In this document: one piece after another, positions 1-9,225 of the stretch | Position numbering within the stretch: position 1 is the first letter of the stretch | Layout of the letters: each line of letters opens with the position of its first letter | NCBI RefSeq assembly: GCF_030643825.1 | Contig: NZ_CP101717.1 | Span: 558,001 to 622,000, forward strand | DNA: 64,000 nucleotides | Source: Salinispirillum sp. LH 10-3-1 | GTDB taxonomy: Bacteria > Pseudomonadota > Gammaproteobacteria > Pseudomonadales > Natronospirillaceae | Direction of reading: 5' to 3' | The notes under the pieces: generated by a model | Database searches by the model: none | The model's input: the letters and a program-made list of their open reading frames with translations, nothing else | Told to the model about the DNA's origin: nothing | Translations under genes and position numbers: made by a program

Positions 1-2
1 CA

Positions 3-689
3 GACGACAACTTCGCCACCATCGAAGGGGCCGTCGAAGAAGGGCGTAATGTGTTCGACAATCTGGTCAAGTTCATCACCTGGATTCTGCCAACCAATCT
101 GGGCCAGGGCTTGGTCATCATGGTGGCCATTTTACTGGGCGCGACACTGCCCGTGTTGCCCGTGCAGGCCTTATGGCTGAACATGACCACGGCGGTTTTT
201 CTCGGCCTGATGCTGGCGTTTGAGCCAAAAGAACAGGGCTTGATGGCGCGTGCCCCGCGCGACCCCGACACCCCGATTCTGACCCGTGAAATGCTCGGCC
301 GTATTCTGTCGGTCAGTACACTGCTCCTTGTAGGCGCGTTCAGTTTGTTTCAATGGGCCCTAGCACAAGGCGAGTCTGAACCCGTGGCGCGGACTCTGGC
401 GGTCACCTTGTTCGTCGTGGTGCAAAGTGTCTTCTTGCTGAACTGCCGCTCTTTGCGCAGCAGCCTGTTTCACATGCCCATGTTCTCAAATCGTTGGATT
501 TGGGTCGGTATGGCGGCCATGCTGTTGGCCCAACTGGCGTATATTTATACGCCAACCATGAACCTGCTGTTTCAAAGCGCGCCGTTGGCGCTCGCACATT
601 GGGGTGTTATGTTGGCGTATGGCCTCGTTGTGCTGTTGCTGGTGGAAGGAGAAAAGTGGCTCTGGCGGCGTTTTGCGCAGGCTGCCTAG
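3..689 (+). CDS. P-type cation-transporting ATPase, C-terminal part (partial at window start)
   Basis: Only the last 228 residues or so are visible; the frame is open to the window edge at codon position 3. The first residues (DDNFATIEGAVEEGRNVFDN) match the conserved end of the catalytic domain of P2-type ATPases, where the protein re-enters the membrane. They are followed by the family-typical ILPTNLGQG segment and about five hydrophobic helices of the C-terminal cation ATPase domain. Such enzymes couple ATP hydrolysis, through a phospho-aspartate, to transport of Ca2+, Mg2+ or Na+/K+ across the inner membrane. The phosphorylation site lies outside the window, so the ion cannot be named. 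Confidence 0.85.
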   Translation, partial: DDNFATIEGAVEEGRNVFDNLVKFITWILPTNLGQGLVIMVAILLGATLPVLPVQALWLNMTTAVFLGLMLAFEPKEQGLMARAPRDPDTPILTREMLGRILSVSTLLLVGAFSLFQWALAQGESEPVARTLAVTLFVVVQSVFLLNCRSLRSSLFHMPMFSNRWIWVGMAAMLLAQLAYIYTPTMNLLFQSAPLALAHWGVMLAYGLVVLLLVEGEKWLWRRFAQAA

Positions 690-699
690 CCTGCGCTGG

Positions 700-1494
700 C
701 TAGCGCTGGGCGCGTATGCTGCTCGCCCCTGAGATGTTCTGTTGAACACGGGGGTTGCCTGCGTACTCCACTTGCGACGCCGCACTGGCAGTGACGTTCA
801 ATTGGTCTTGTACCCGCACGTAGGCGCGTGAAGCTGCGCTGACATCGACGTTAGCTTCGCCCGTAGTCACCGCCATGGTATCGATATGGCTGGCACCGCT
901 GGCGCGGGCTATCAATACCGCCATGGGCTCACCACTGCTCACTTCCAGTCGTGACGCGCCTGATACGTCGGCATCGAGCGTCCGACTGTCCAGCCGATCA
1001 ATCGCCACCCGACTGGTGCCTGACAATTCGATTCGGGTTGCTTCAGCGCTTAAGAAATCGATAGTCACCTTGCTGGCCCCGCTGACCTCTAAGTGAAATG
1101 AAGCGGCATCGAGTTCACTGATCGTGGCTTCAACCGCACCAGACACCACCAGTCGTTCCAAATCGCGTACTTCCAGAATGAAGTGTATCGGGTCGCGCTC
1201 ACGACCTCGGTCAAGCCAGAATAGAAATCTGGGCGTACCCAAGTCAGCACCCAGTTCAAGGTGATGGCCTCGTTGGCGCACTTGAACGCGGTTCATGTCG
1301 GTTTGAGCGGCCTCAATGAACAGGCTTTCCGTCGCACCTTGGCGCACTGTCAGATGCACCGCACTGCTGACCGATACTTTGCGCACATCCGCTATGGGGT
1401 GTTCCTGCCGCAACAGCTCTGCCGCTACCGTCGTGTGAGTTACGGCTAACAGAAAGATCGCAAGGGTGAGCGGCGCGCGCCAGAGGTTAAACAT
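700..1494 (-). CDS. Secreted GIN-domain (DUF2807) protein
   Basis: 264 residues with a clear Sec signal peptide (about residues 1-25, ending THTTVAA). The mature part is rich in short repeats of the type VSGASxxxID / LSGTSRVAID / VSAASRAYV. These are typical of the DUF2807 'putative auto-transporter adhesin head GIN' domain, predicted to form a right-handed beta-helix. It is likely exported to the periplasm or cell surface; the biochemical role of the family is not established. It stands alone and is convergent with the ATPase gene, 10 bp away. Confidence 0.75.
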   Translation of the reverse strand: MFNLWRAPLTLAIFLLAVTHTTVAAELLRQEHPIADVRKVSVSSAVHLTVRQGATESLFIEAAQTDMNRVQVRQRGHHLELGADLGTPRFLFWLDRGRERDPIHFILEVRDLERLVVSGAVEATISELDAASFHLEVSGASKVTIDFLSAEATRIELSGTSRVAIDRLDSRTLDADVSGASRLEVSSGEPMAVLIARASGASHIDTMAVTTGEANVDVSAASRAYVRVQDQLNVTASAASQVEYAGNPRVQQNISGASSIRAQR

Positions 1495-1659
1495 GGAGGT
1501 TTCCTGCTGCTAAAGAGCTGTCCACATTACGATGCACCGGGTAGATTAGTCCAGATGCTGCGCCCAGAATCCTTAGAAATTGTTGTAAAACATTCGTTCG
1601 CTTTTAAGTGCCTGTAGCGAACGGTATGCTGCGGCATGAAAAGAGCTTAGGGTTGTGTC
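1495..1659. other. Divergent intergenic region
   Basis: This 165-bp gap separates the start of the DUF2807 gene from the start of yaiI and must hold the promoters for both directions. I see no strong sigma-70 pair or palindrome that I would defend. Confidence 0.4.
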
Positions 1660-2115
1660 ATGAAAATCTGGGTAGACGCCGATGCGTGTCCAATAGTGAT
1701 TAAAGAGATACTATTCCGTGCCGCCGAACGCGTGGGTGTACCCATGACCTTGGTGGCGAATCAAGCGATGAAGACGCCGCCATCACGCTGGATCGACAGT
1801 ATTCAAGTTGGGCAGGGTTTCGACGTGGCGGACAATGAGATCGTGCGGCGATTGAATCCCGGCGACCTGGTTGTTACCGCCGACATACCGTTGGCGGCCG
1901 AGGTGATTGAGAAGGGCGGTCATGCCTTGAATCCGCGTGGTGAGTTGTACACCACGCAGAACATCAAGGCGCGTCTTACCATGCGCGATTTCATGGAAAA
2001 CCTACGTTCGAGCGGCGTGCAAACCGGTGGCCCGGCGGCCTTAAACCATAACGATCGCAAAGCGTTCGCAGACAGTTTAGACCGCTTTTTGGCGAAGCAC
2101 GCTTCAACAAAATAG
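1660..2115 (+). CDS. yaiI: YaiI/YqxD family protein (DUF188, UPF0178)
   Basis: 151 residues, the usual length of the family. The N-terminus [11 protein letters not shown] and the internal [11 protein letters not shown] and LNPRGELYT segments are family hallmarks; the Asp-rich pattern suggests a PIN-like nuclease fold. The molecular function has not been established. ATG is the natural start because the first codons already encode the conserved motif. It is monocistronic and convergent with the ABC transporter gene downstream. Confidence 0.88.
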   Translation: MKIWVDADACPIVIKEILFRAAERVGVPMTLVANQAMKTPPSRWIDSIQVGQGFDVADNEIVRRLNPGDLVVTADIPLAAEVIEKGGHALNPRGELYTTQNIKARLTMRDFMENLRSSGVQTGGPAALNHNDRKAFADSLDRFLAKHASTK

Positions 2116-2140
2116 AGCAGTCGTTACAGGCAGCGAGCAG

Positions 2141-3970
2141 CTATGCCTCGCCCAGAAAACCGCCAGTCTGATGCGCCCACAATTGCGCGTAGATACCACC
2201 CTGTGCCACCAGCTCAGCGTGCGTGCCTTGCTCCACAATTTTGCCTTTGTCCATCACCAGCAGTCGATCCATGGCCATGATGGTGGACAGCCGGTGCGCA
2301 ATGGCAATCACTGTTTTACCTTCCATCAGCTTGTACAGGCTCTTTTGAATGGCGGCTTCGACTTCTGAGTCCAGTGCCGACGTGGCCTCATCCAATACCA
2401 AGATCGGTGCGTCTTTGAGCAGTACGCGAGATATGGCGATCCGTTGGCGCTGTCCGCCAGACAGCTTCACGCCGCGCTCGCCTACTTGGGCGTCATAGCC
2501 GGTACGGCCCTGTGGGTCGCTGAGCCCTAGAATGAACTCATGTGCTTCCGCCTGCTGCGTTGCGGCGAGTAAATCAGCCTCGGTGGCATCGGGGCGGCCA
2601 TAAAGAATGTTCTCGCGCACGGAACGGTGCAGCAACGACGTGTCCTGCGTCACCATGCCAATGCGTGCGCGTAGGCTTTCTTGTTGCACTTGACGGATGT
2701 CCTGACCGTCGATCAGGATGCGCCCGCCTTCCAAATCGTGAAAACGCAGAAGCAGGTTGACCAAGGTCGACTTGCCCGCCCCGGAGCGCCCAACCAAGCC
2801 CACTTTTTCGCCGGGTTTGATGTCGATGGACAGGTTATCGATCACACCGCTGTCTTTGCCGTAGTGAAAGGTAATGTTGTCGAATTGCACACGCCCGGCA
2901 GGCACCTGCAATACTTTGGCGTCGGGTTCATCCATCACCTCACGCGGACGTGACAAGGTGGTGATGCCGTCGGCCACGGCCCCGATGTTTTCAAATAACC
3001 CACTGATTTCCCACATGATCCACTGCGCCATGCCGTTCAAGCGCAGCGCTAGACTGATGGCGATAGCAATGGCACCGATGCTGATGGCACTGAGCGACCA
3101 TAGCCACAACGACAACGCGGAAATCACAAACGCCAGTGTGTAGTTGATGGTTTGCACCGTCACATTCAATTGTGTGACCAAGCGCATCTGCCGATACACG
3201 GTATCGAGAAAGCCATCCATGCTCTGCTGTGCGTAGTCGGCTTCACTCTGCGTGTGCGCGAACAGTTTGACCGTTTGAATGTTGGTGTAGCTGTCGACAA
3301 TGCGGCCGGTCATCATAGAACGTGCGTCGGCCTGCTCGGTGGAAATACGCTTTAAGCGCGGCACAAAGTACAGCTGCGCGGCGACGTAGGCCGCCAGCCA
3401 ACCGAGCATCGGCAGCGTTAAACGCCAGTCTGCTTGGCCGACCAGAATGATCATGGTGGCGAAATAAATAACCACATACACCATGACATCAAGCAGCTTC
3501 ATAACCGTTTCGCGCACTGACAGTGCCGTTTGCATGACCTTGGTGGCAATACGCCCGGCAAAGTCATTCTGGTAAAACGAGACGCTTTGTTTTAGCAAAT
3601 AGCGGTGCGCCAACCAACGGATCACCATGGGGTAGTTACCCAGCAGGGTTTGATGTACCACTGCGGCGTGCAAAAAAATGACGGTAGGTAAAACAATCAA
3701 TACCGTCAGGCCCATCCAGAACAGCCGTGCGCCTTCTTCCTGAAAGAAAGTATCGGGATTCTTGTCCACGAGCCAATCAACCAGCTGCCCTAAAAAGCCA
3801 AATAACGATACCTCGATGACGGCCACCGTGGCGGTCAGCAGGGACATCAGTATCAACGGAATGCCCATGCCCTTGGTGTAGTGCCGACAAAAGGCGACCA
3901 GATTCGTTGGCGGTTGCTTGGGTTCTTCGGCCGGAAAGGGATCAATAATACGCTCGAAGGCTTTCAGCAT
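2141..3970 (-). CDS. ABC transporter with fused membrane and ATPase domains (MsbA/MdlB type)
   Basis: 609 residues. Residues of about 35-340 hold six hydrophobic helices of a type-1 exporter membrane domain. The C-terminal ATPase has Walker A GRSGAGKST, signature LSGGQRQRIA, Walker B ILVLDEATSALDS and the H-loop AIAHRLST. As a half-transporter it should work as a homodimer in the inner membrane, probably exporting a lipid, drug or peptide. The substrate cannot be read from sequence. No partner half-transporter or outer-membrane component lies next to it. Confidence 0.88.
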   Translation of the reverse strand: MLKAFERIIDPFPAEEPKQPPTNLVAFCRHYTKGMGIPLILMSLLTATVAVIEVSLFGFLGQLVDWLVDKNPDTFFQEEGARLFWMGLTVLIVLPTVIFLHAAVVHQTLLGNYPMVIRWLAHRYLLKQSVSFYQNDFAGRIATKVMQTALSVRETVMKLLDVMVYVVIYFATMIILVGQADWRLTLPMLGWLAAYVAAQLYFVPRLKRISTEQADARSMMTGRIVDSYTNIQTVKLFAHTQSEADYAQQSMDGFLDTVYRQMRLVTQLNVTVQTINYTLAFVISALSLWLWSLSAISIGAIAIAISLALRLNGMAQWIMWEISGLFENIGAVADGITTLSRPREVMDEPDAKVLQVPAGRVQFDNITFHYGKDSGVIDNLSIDIKPGEKVGLVGRSGAGKSTLVNLLLRFHDLEGGRILIDGQDIRQVQQESLRARIGMVTQDTSLLHRSVRENILYGRPDATEADLLAATQQAEAHEFILGLSDPQGRTGYDAQVGERGVKLSGGQRQRIAISRVLLKDAPILVLDEATSALDSEVEAAIQKSLYKLMEGKTVIAIAHRLSTIMAMDRLLVMDKGKIVEQGTHAELVAQGGIYAQLWAHQTGGFLGEA

Positions 3971-4105
3971 GGGTCAAATCCTGGGCAAAGTCGGGGGCGG
4001 AGTATAACGGATTTTTGCTATATCTCATTAGGTTGGACTATTCTATTACTGGCAAGCACTCGTTACGGCAGTGCAAGACCGGTGCAATATGGAGCGCATA
4101 CCTTT

Positions 4106-4864
4106 ATGCACAGCCTAAGGCTTTGCCTAGCCCTTTGGGGACTCTTTCTGGTAACCGGACTGTCCGCTGAACACGTTGTTTTTGTGGTGCCGGAATCTGC
4201 GGATGCCATGCCCATGGCACGCATTGGAAACAGTGAAATTAAAGCAGGTATTCATCTTGATCTTGCGCGGGCTATCAGTGCCGAACTGGAGAAGAATTAC
4301 GATATCGTGGTGACCGCACGCGCGCGAATCGACCTGCACTTTGAGAAACGCTTGGCCGACGTCTGGTGTTATGCGCGACCGGAATGGACGACGCTTGAGT
4401 TACACTTCTCGCAGCCAATTTTGCGCAACAGTGAAGCCGTTGTGTGGCACCGGGATGCCAAGCCTCTGTGGTCATTAACGGACTTGGCCGGTGAGCCAAT
4501 AGGTACCATCAATGGCTTTTTTTACCCGGTTTTGAACCAATTGGGTGAAGATCTGGTGCGCGATGATTCACCGGGCTTTGAAGCGAACCTTCAGAAGCTG
4601 GCTAACCAGCGCGTACAGTATTTGTACGCCGACGAGCTCTTGTTCAATTACTTTCAGCGGTTCTATCCAACGTTTCTACCGGTCAGCGAGCAGCGATTGC
4701 GCGTCAATGAATTTGACGTGCACTGCGCTTTGCATCCTGAGGGCCGCGTGTCTCTTGCTGACTTTAATCGAGCCTTGAACAACCTATGGCGAAGCGGCAA
4801 ATGGCGGGCCATATTAGATAACTATGGGGTAGCAGAGCACTTGCCGCCTTTCTACACCGACTGA
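4106..4864 (+). CDS. Periplasmic solute-binding protein family 3-like protein
   Basis: The reading frame is open from 3881, but the ATG at 4106 gives a proper signal peptide (MHSLRLCLALWGLFLVTGLSA), so I place the start there (252 residues). The mature part has the shape of an SBP_bac_3-type amino-acid-binding or sensor protein: AGIHLDLARAISAEL near the N-terminus and a C-terminal LNNLWRSGKWRAILDNYG helix. No transporter genes are adjacent, so it may be an orphan sensor or binding protein rather than part of a transporter. The stop overlaps the convergent nnrD gene by 13 bp. Confidence 0.65.
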   Translation: MHSLRLCLALWGLFLVTGLSAEHVVFVVPESADAMPMARIGNSEIKAGIHLDLARAISAELEKNYDIVVTARARIDLHFEKRLADVWCYARPEWTTLELHFSQPILRNSEAVVWHRDAKPLWSLTDLAGEPIGTINGFFYPVLNQLGEDLVRDDSPGFEANLQKLANQRVQYLYADELLFNYFQRFYPTFLPVSEQRLRVNEFDVHCALHPEGRVSLADFNRALNNLWRSGKWRAILDNYGVAEHLPPFYTD

Positions 4865-5733
4865 TTCACCCAGCGTTGAAGCCAAGGCAACAAGTCCGTT
4901 GCTAAGATGCCACGTTCCCCAGCGTTGACGGCTGTTTGGTCTCCCGCCCAGCCATGGCCGTACACCCCACAACGAGCTGCATCTAAGGGGGCTAAACCCT
5001 GTGCCCATAGCCCAATAACGACCCCCGCTAATACATCACCCATGCCCGCACTAGCCATGCCGGGGTTGCCTGAATCATTGAGGTAAGCGTGCTCACCGTC
5101 ACCGATCAGCGAGCCCGCGCCTTTCAATACCCAAATCCCACCGTAGCGTTGGTGCAATGCCAGTAACGCAGCAAGGCGGTCTGCCTCAATGTCGCGCACG
5201 CTGCAATCCAACAGCCGTGCCGCTTCGCCGGGGTGTGGAGTACCAATGAATGCGGTAGGCAAACGTTGTTTTGTATGCCGAGCCAGCCAGTTCAGACCGT
5301 CAGCGTCTAACAAGAGCGGCTTGTCAGTGCTTAGCGCTTCGTGCCACATGTACTCAGACCAGTCATCCTGCCCCAGTCCCGGACCGACCAGTAAATGGCT
5401 CATGCTGTCAAGTGCAGAACCCAACACTTCAGGGTGCGCAATGCCATGCACCATGAGTTCGGGGCGCCCGGCGCCGGCCAATAAACGTGAGTCTGGATGC
5501 ACCGCTACCGTGACCCGCCCGGCACCTACTCTTAGGCAGGCTTCACCAGCCATGCGCGCCGCGCCGGCCATACCCGAATGCCCGCCCACCACCATAATGT
5601 GCCCAAAGTTACCCTTGTGAGCCGCGCGCGGGCGCGGAGATGAAAAGGGTATAGGCTGTCCATTGGGCTCTGTTGTGGGGCCTTGGTGAATGTCGCGCTG
5701 CGGGTCTTGGTTAAGAGGCATCGTTGGCTTCAA
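4852..5733 (-). CDS. nnrD: ADP-dependent (S)-NAD(P)H-hydrate dehydratase
   Basis: 293 residues. Repairs damaged NAD(P)H hydrates in the cytoplasm. Diagnostic motifs are GNFGHIMVVGGHSGMAGAA, the LVGPGLGQ segment, TPHPGEAARLL and SGNPGMASAGMGDVLAG; the last carries the catalytic Asp and glycine-rich loop of the ribokinase-like YjeF C-terminal domain. The N-terminal epimerase half (NnrE) is absent, so this is the stand-alone form. A second ATG at 5721 is also possible. It sits between two unrelated solute-binding-protein genes. Confidence 0.9.
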   Translation of the reverse strand: MKPTMPLNQDPQRDIHQGPTTEPNGQPIPFSSPRPRAAHKGNFGHIMVVGGHSGMAGAARMAGEACLRVGAGRVTVAVHPDSRLLAGAGRPELMVHGIAHPEVLGSALDSMSHLLVGPGLGQDDWSEYMWHEALSTDKPLLLDADGLNWLARHTKQRLPTAFIGTPHPGEAARLLDCSVRDIEADRLAALLALHQRYGGIWVLKGAGSLIGDGEHAYLNDSGNPGMASAGMGDVLAGVVIGLWAQGLAPLDAARCGVYGHGWAGDQTAVNAGERGILATDLLPWLQRWVNQSV

Positions 5734-5803
5734 TTGGCTATGGTTTCATTGGTGAGTATAGCATTTGACGACCTCTGCTATACTGGTCTTAACCCCCTGA
5801 GAA

Positions 5804-6592
5804 ATGAGCAAAAACGGTATGGCGGTGCAGAAGCTGTTTGGTGGTCTATTGTTAGCGTTAACGGTGTTGTGTTCTTCGGCGCATAGCCGCGAACTGACCA
5901 TTTCAACCGGTGGCTGGCCGCCGTTTTTGACCGAAGATCAGCGCCACCAGGGCTTTATTGCGCACCTGATTACCGATGTGTTCGCTGACGTTGGCGTCAC
6001 AGTGCAATTCGAATTCACCCCTTGGACGCGCGCTTACCAAGAGACGTCCCTTGGCCGCTATGACGCAACCGCGGTATGGATGGATGCGCCAGACCGCCAC
6101 GCCGACTTTATCTACAGCGAACCAGTGCTGAACGAAACCTTTGTGTTTTTTCATCTGAAAGACAAACCCTTTGATTGGGCGAGTTTTGGTGATCTGCGGG
6201 GGATGTTGATTGGTGGTGTGCTGGGCTATAGTTATGGCGCGGGTTTTGACGCCGCACTGGAAGCCGAGGTGTTCCGTATGGAGCGGGTGCGCAATGACGA
6301 ATTAAATTTTCTTAAGTTGCTGTCTGAGCGCATTGATGTGTATCCCCAAGAAGTCAATGTGGGCTATTACGCGTTGCGTCGTGACCTACCGCCGGAAGAC
6401 GCCGAGCGCGTTACCCATCACCCGACACCACTGTTGGTGAATCAAAGTTTTCTGCTTTTGCCGCGCAGTGTGCCAGACAGTGCCGAACTCGTGACGCTCT
6501 TTAATGCGAGCTTGCAACGCTTTCGCGACGACGGACGGTATCAAACATACTTCGATGCCTTTGATCGCGGCGAGTATGAGCTGTCAAACTAG
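5804..6592 (+). CDS. Periplasmic amino-acid-binding-like protein (SBP family 3)
   Basis: 262 residues. A signal peptide (about 1-29, ending SSAHS) is followed by a typical start of the fold, LTISTGGWPPFLTED, and by FTPWTRAYQETSLGRYDATAVWM, which is common in orphan gammaproteobacterial TransABC-like periplasmic proteins. There is no permease or ATPase gene nearby. It resembles the 4106 gene in fold class, but they are not obviously close paralogues. It could bind amino acids or act in signalling. Confidence 0.7.
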   Translation: MSKNGMAVQKLFGGLLLALTVLCSSAHSRELTISTGGWPPFLTEDQRHQGFIAHLITDVFADVGVTVQFEFTPWTRAYQETSLGRYDATAVWMDAPDRHADFIYSEPVLNETFVFFHLKDKPFDWASFGDLRGMLIGGVLGYSYGAGFDAALEAEVFRMERVRNDELNFLKLLSERIDVYPQEVNVGYYALRRDLPPEDAERVTHHPTPLLVNQSFLLLPRSVPDSAELVTLFNASLQRFRDDGRYQTYFDAFDRGEYELSN

Positions 6593-6702
6593 CCCGTTGC
6601 CAGCTGTTCGTCTGCTATTAATACACCTATGATGTCCTAATTCTTTGGATGGGCCTTGCCTGTTTTACGGGCCCAGCACCAGCCGACTAATTGAGGTTTT
6701 GC

Positions 6703-8625
6703 ATGAACCCACTGCGTTTGCTTGACCGCATGAAGTATTTACTGGAACGCCAGCTCATCAAGGGTGTGGGCTTCCAGTTGTTGGTGGTCATGTTCATCAT
6801 TTCTTTGGTGTCGTTGTTGGGTGGTCTATTGGTGCTGGCTGATCAGGAATTTGCCAATGCTGGTGAGTCGGTATGGTGGGCTTTTTTGCGCTTAACCGAT
6901 CCCGGTTACTTGGGCGACGACGAAGGGACTTGGAAGCGCGTGATATCGACACTGCTGACGGTGGCCGGTTACGTGCTCTTTATGGGCACCTTGGTGGCGA
7001 TCATGACGCAGTGGTTGATTGCCCGCTGGCGTGATTTAGAACGCGGCCTAACGCCCGTTTCAATGAAGCATCACATAGTGGTGTTGGGCTGGAGCAACCG
7101 CACGGTGCCCTTGGTGCGAGAGCTGGTCAGTACCCGAGGCCGGATGCGGCGTTTTTTGCAACTGCACGGTGCGCGTCGCATGCGCCTGGTGATCATGGAC
7201 GATGATATCACCGTCGAACAGCATCATACGCTGCGCCGTGACGATGTGATTGGCAGCCGCGTCAGCGACATCGTCTTGCGGTCTGGCTCGCCAATGAACA
7301 TCGAGCATTTGGTTCGTGCCTCCTGTAACACAGCGGCGGCCATTATTTTGCCCAGCGCCTTTCAGGGGCCACAAGCGCTGGTGAATGCTGATGTAGAAAC
7401 CATCAAGTCGCTGCTGTCTATTCGCAGCCAAACGCATGGCGGCCAAATGCCCTATGTCGTCGCGGAACTGCAAGATGTGCGGCACACCGGTGTGGCTCGG
7501 CGCGCCTACCCTGGCGAGTTGGAGATCATCACCGGTGATGCTTACGTCAGTCGCTTGCTGGCTCAAACCATCAGACGACCGGGTTTGTCATTGGTGTATC
7601 GCGAACTCATGACGCAGTCACCGGGGCAGAAACTCTATGTGCGACACCTGCCCGCGTTGGAGGGTAAGGCGCCCTCCGAACTACGACGCTCATTTAGGCA
7701 AGCGGTGTTCTGCGGCATCTTGCGCGTGAACGATGACCACAGCAGCGCGGTGCTGACCATCGATGAGCGGGAGGTGCTGGGCGAGCACGACCATGTGGTG
7801 TTGCTGAGTGGTGACTATAGGGAAACGGAACCACAAAAGCCGGTGGGGCCGCCGATACCGTTGGGCAAACACGAATGGGTTGAAAAACGCCCCTTCCAAC
7901 ATCGCATTTTGATTCTAGGCTGGAACCGTAAAATCCCAATGTTTTTGCGTGAGCTGACCACCTACGCCAACGAGCGGTTTGTTGTAGACGTACTCTCAAC
8001 CATGAGCCCAGGTGGGCGTGAAGAACTGACGCGTGCGGCGCTAGACGGTCAGACACAGGTTACCTGTGCGCATGTACAAGCTGACTATACGTTGGAAGCG
8101 GAGTTGGCCGCACAGCATCCGGAATCCTACGACCGTATTGTCCTGCTTGGCAGTGATCGCGTGCAGTCCGGCGCTGAAGCCGATGCCAGAACCATGGTGG
8201 GGTATCTGTGTTTAGAAAATGTGTTGGCACAGCACCACAAGCGACCGCCGATCATTCTTGAATTAAATGATGCGTATAACGAAGCTCTGATGATTCACAA
8301 CGACAGCGAAGTGATTCTGAGCCCTATCTTGGTCAGCCACTTGCTTGCGCAGGTTGCTCTGCGGCGCGAACTGAAACTGGTGTACGACGAATTGTTTACC
8401 GCCGGTGGGCCGGAGATTGTGTTCCGGCACGTCCCGGAAGCCCTGTTAAACACTGACGTGACGCAGCAAGCGTTGGCTGACCAACTTTGGCAGCGCGGTG
8501 ATACCTTGCTGGGCATTTATCGTGATGCGCAAGGCGAGAAGCCCGCCAGCCTTGAGCTGAAACAGGGGGCGGAGCAGCGTGTTCGACTGGAAGCGGATAT
8601 GCGGTTGGTTGTCATCACGTATTAG
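6703..8625 (+). CDS. CASTOR/POLLUX-like ion channel with tandem RCK/TrkA-N domains
   Basis: 640 residues from the ATG at 6703, which has a GAGG ribosome site just upstream; a TTG at 6691 is in frame but weaker. Residues of about 20-110 contain two hydrophobic helices around a pore-like segment (WWAFLRLTDPGYLGDD) instead of a canonical TVGYG filter. Two Rossmann-like RCK repeats follow, each opening with a similar motif (HHIVVLGWSNRTVPLVREL and HRILILGWNRKIPMFLREL). This is the layout of DMI1/CASTOR-type channels of plants and their bacterial relatives. It probably conducts K+ or Ca2+ under control of a cytosolic ligand. Confidence 0.8.
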   Translation: MNPLRLLDRMKYLLERQLIKGVGFQLLVVMFIISLVSLLGGLLVLADQEFANAGESVWWAFLRLTDPGYLGDDEGTWKRVISTLLTVAGYVLFMGTLVAIMTQWLIARWRDLERGLTPVSMKHHIVVLGWSNRTVPLVRELVSTRGRMRRFLQLHGARRMRLVIMDDDITVEQHHTLRRDDVIGSRVSDIVLRSGSPMNIEHLVRASCNTAAAIILPSAFQGPQALVNADVETIKSLLSIRSQTHGGQMPYVVAELQDVRHTGVARRAYPGELEIITGDAYVSRLLAQTIRRPGLSLVYRELMTQSPGQKLYVRHLPALEGKAPSELRRSFRQAVFCGILRVNDDHSSAVLTIDEREVLGEHDHVVLLSGDYRETEPQKPVGPPIPLGKHEWVEKRPFQHRILILGWNRKIPMFLRELTTYANERFVVDVLSTMSPGGREELTRAALDGQTQVTCAHVQADYTLEAELAAQHPESYDRIVLLGSDRVQSGAEADARTMVGYLCLENVLAQHHKRPPIILELNDAYNEALMIHNDSEVILSPILVSHLLAQVALRRELKLVYDELFTAGGPEIVFRHVPEALLNTDVTQQALADQLWQRGDTLLGIYRDAQGEKPASLELKQGAEQRVRLEADMRLVVITY

Positions 8626-8647
8626 GCCAAAATGATGGCCTGTTTTT
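8624..8647 (+). terminator. Rho-independent terminator after the channel gene
   Basis: AGGCCA-aaatga-TGGCCT forms a 6-bp stem starting on the stop codon and is followed by GTTTTTA. Confidence 0.6.
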
Positions 8648-8680
8648 AGATTAATGACTGAAGAAAAGAAGGGTTAACGA

Positions 8681-9034
8681 ATGATCATCGAACGTCATGA
8701 AACCAGTGCGCGCATGAGCCGCATTGTGGTGCACAACAATACGGTTTATTTGTGTGGCCAGGTTGCGGAAGACCGCCAAGCCGACATCACCGGACAAACT
8801 GAAACCATGCTGGCCAAAGTAGATGCCTTATTGGCGTCTGTCGGGAGCGATCGCCAACACATCTTGTCCGCTACGCTGTATTTGAAAGATATGGCGTTGT
8901 TTAAAGACATGAACGCGGTGTGGGACAACTGGGTGCCTGAAGGTTATGCGCCGGCGCGGGCGTGCGTCCAAGCCAGCATGGCCAGCCCTGAATTGCTGGT
9001 TGAGATTTCAGTGATTGCTGCTATTCCTTCGTAA
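8681..9034 (+). CDS. RidA family protein
   Basis: 117 residues, a trimeric RidA/YjgF/UK114-like fold. The C-terminal [22 protein letters not shown] holds the conserved Arg that in true RidA binds the carboxylate of imine/enamine intermediates. [14 protein letters not shown] and [13 protein letters not shown] are family motifs. It may deaminate reactive 2-aminoacrylate-type intermediates, but this branch is not the canonical RidA and the substrate is uncertain. Confidence 0.85.
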   Translation: MIIERHETSARMSRIVVHNNTVYLCGQVAEDRQADITGQTETMLAKVDALLASVGSDRQHILSATLYLKDMALFKDMNAVWDNWVPEGYAPARACVQASMASPELLVEISVIAAIPS

Positions 9035-9047
9035 AATCTTTACTTGA

Positions 9048-9071
9048 GACTGAAAAAACTAGGTTTCAGTC
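9048..9071 (+). terminator. Hairpin after the RidA-family gene, possible terminator
   Basis: GACTGAAA and TTTCAGTC form a perfect 8-bp stem with an 8-nt loop. The following bases are C/T rich with a T-run about 12 nt later, so termination is plausible but not textbook. Confidence 0.4.
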
Positions 9072-9225
9072 CTCTCTATGATTTTTACTTATTGCTCTGT
9101 GTGTAGGCTTTGTCGTGCGGTTTTGATCGGGGTCTGGTGTCGCAACGTTGCTCATCGTTAGGCTCCCTCGAACCGCATTCCTGATGCCATCTAAAGTTGC
9201 GAGCTTCTTCAGGAGTCCCTGTTGC

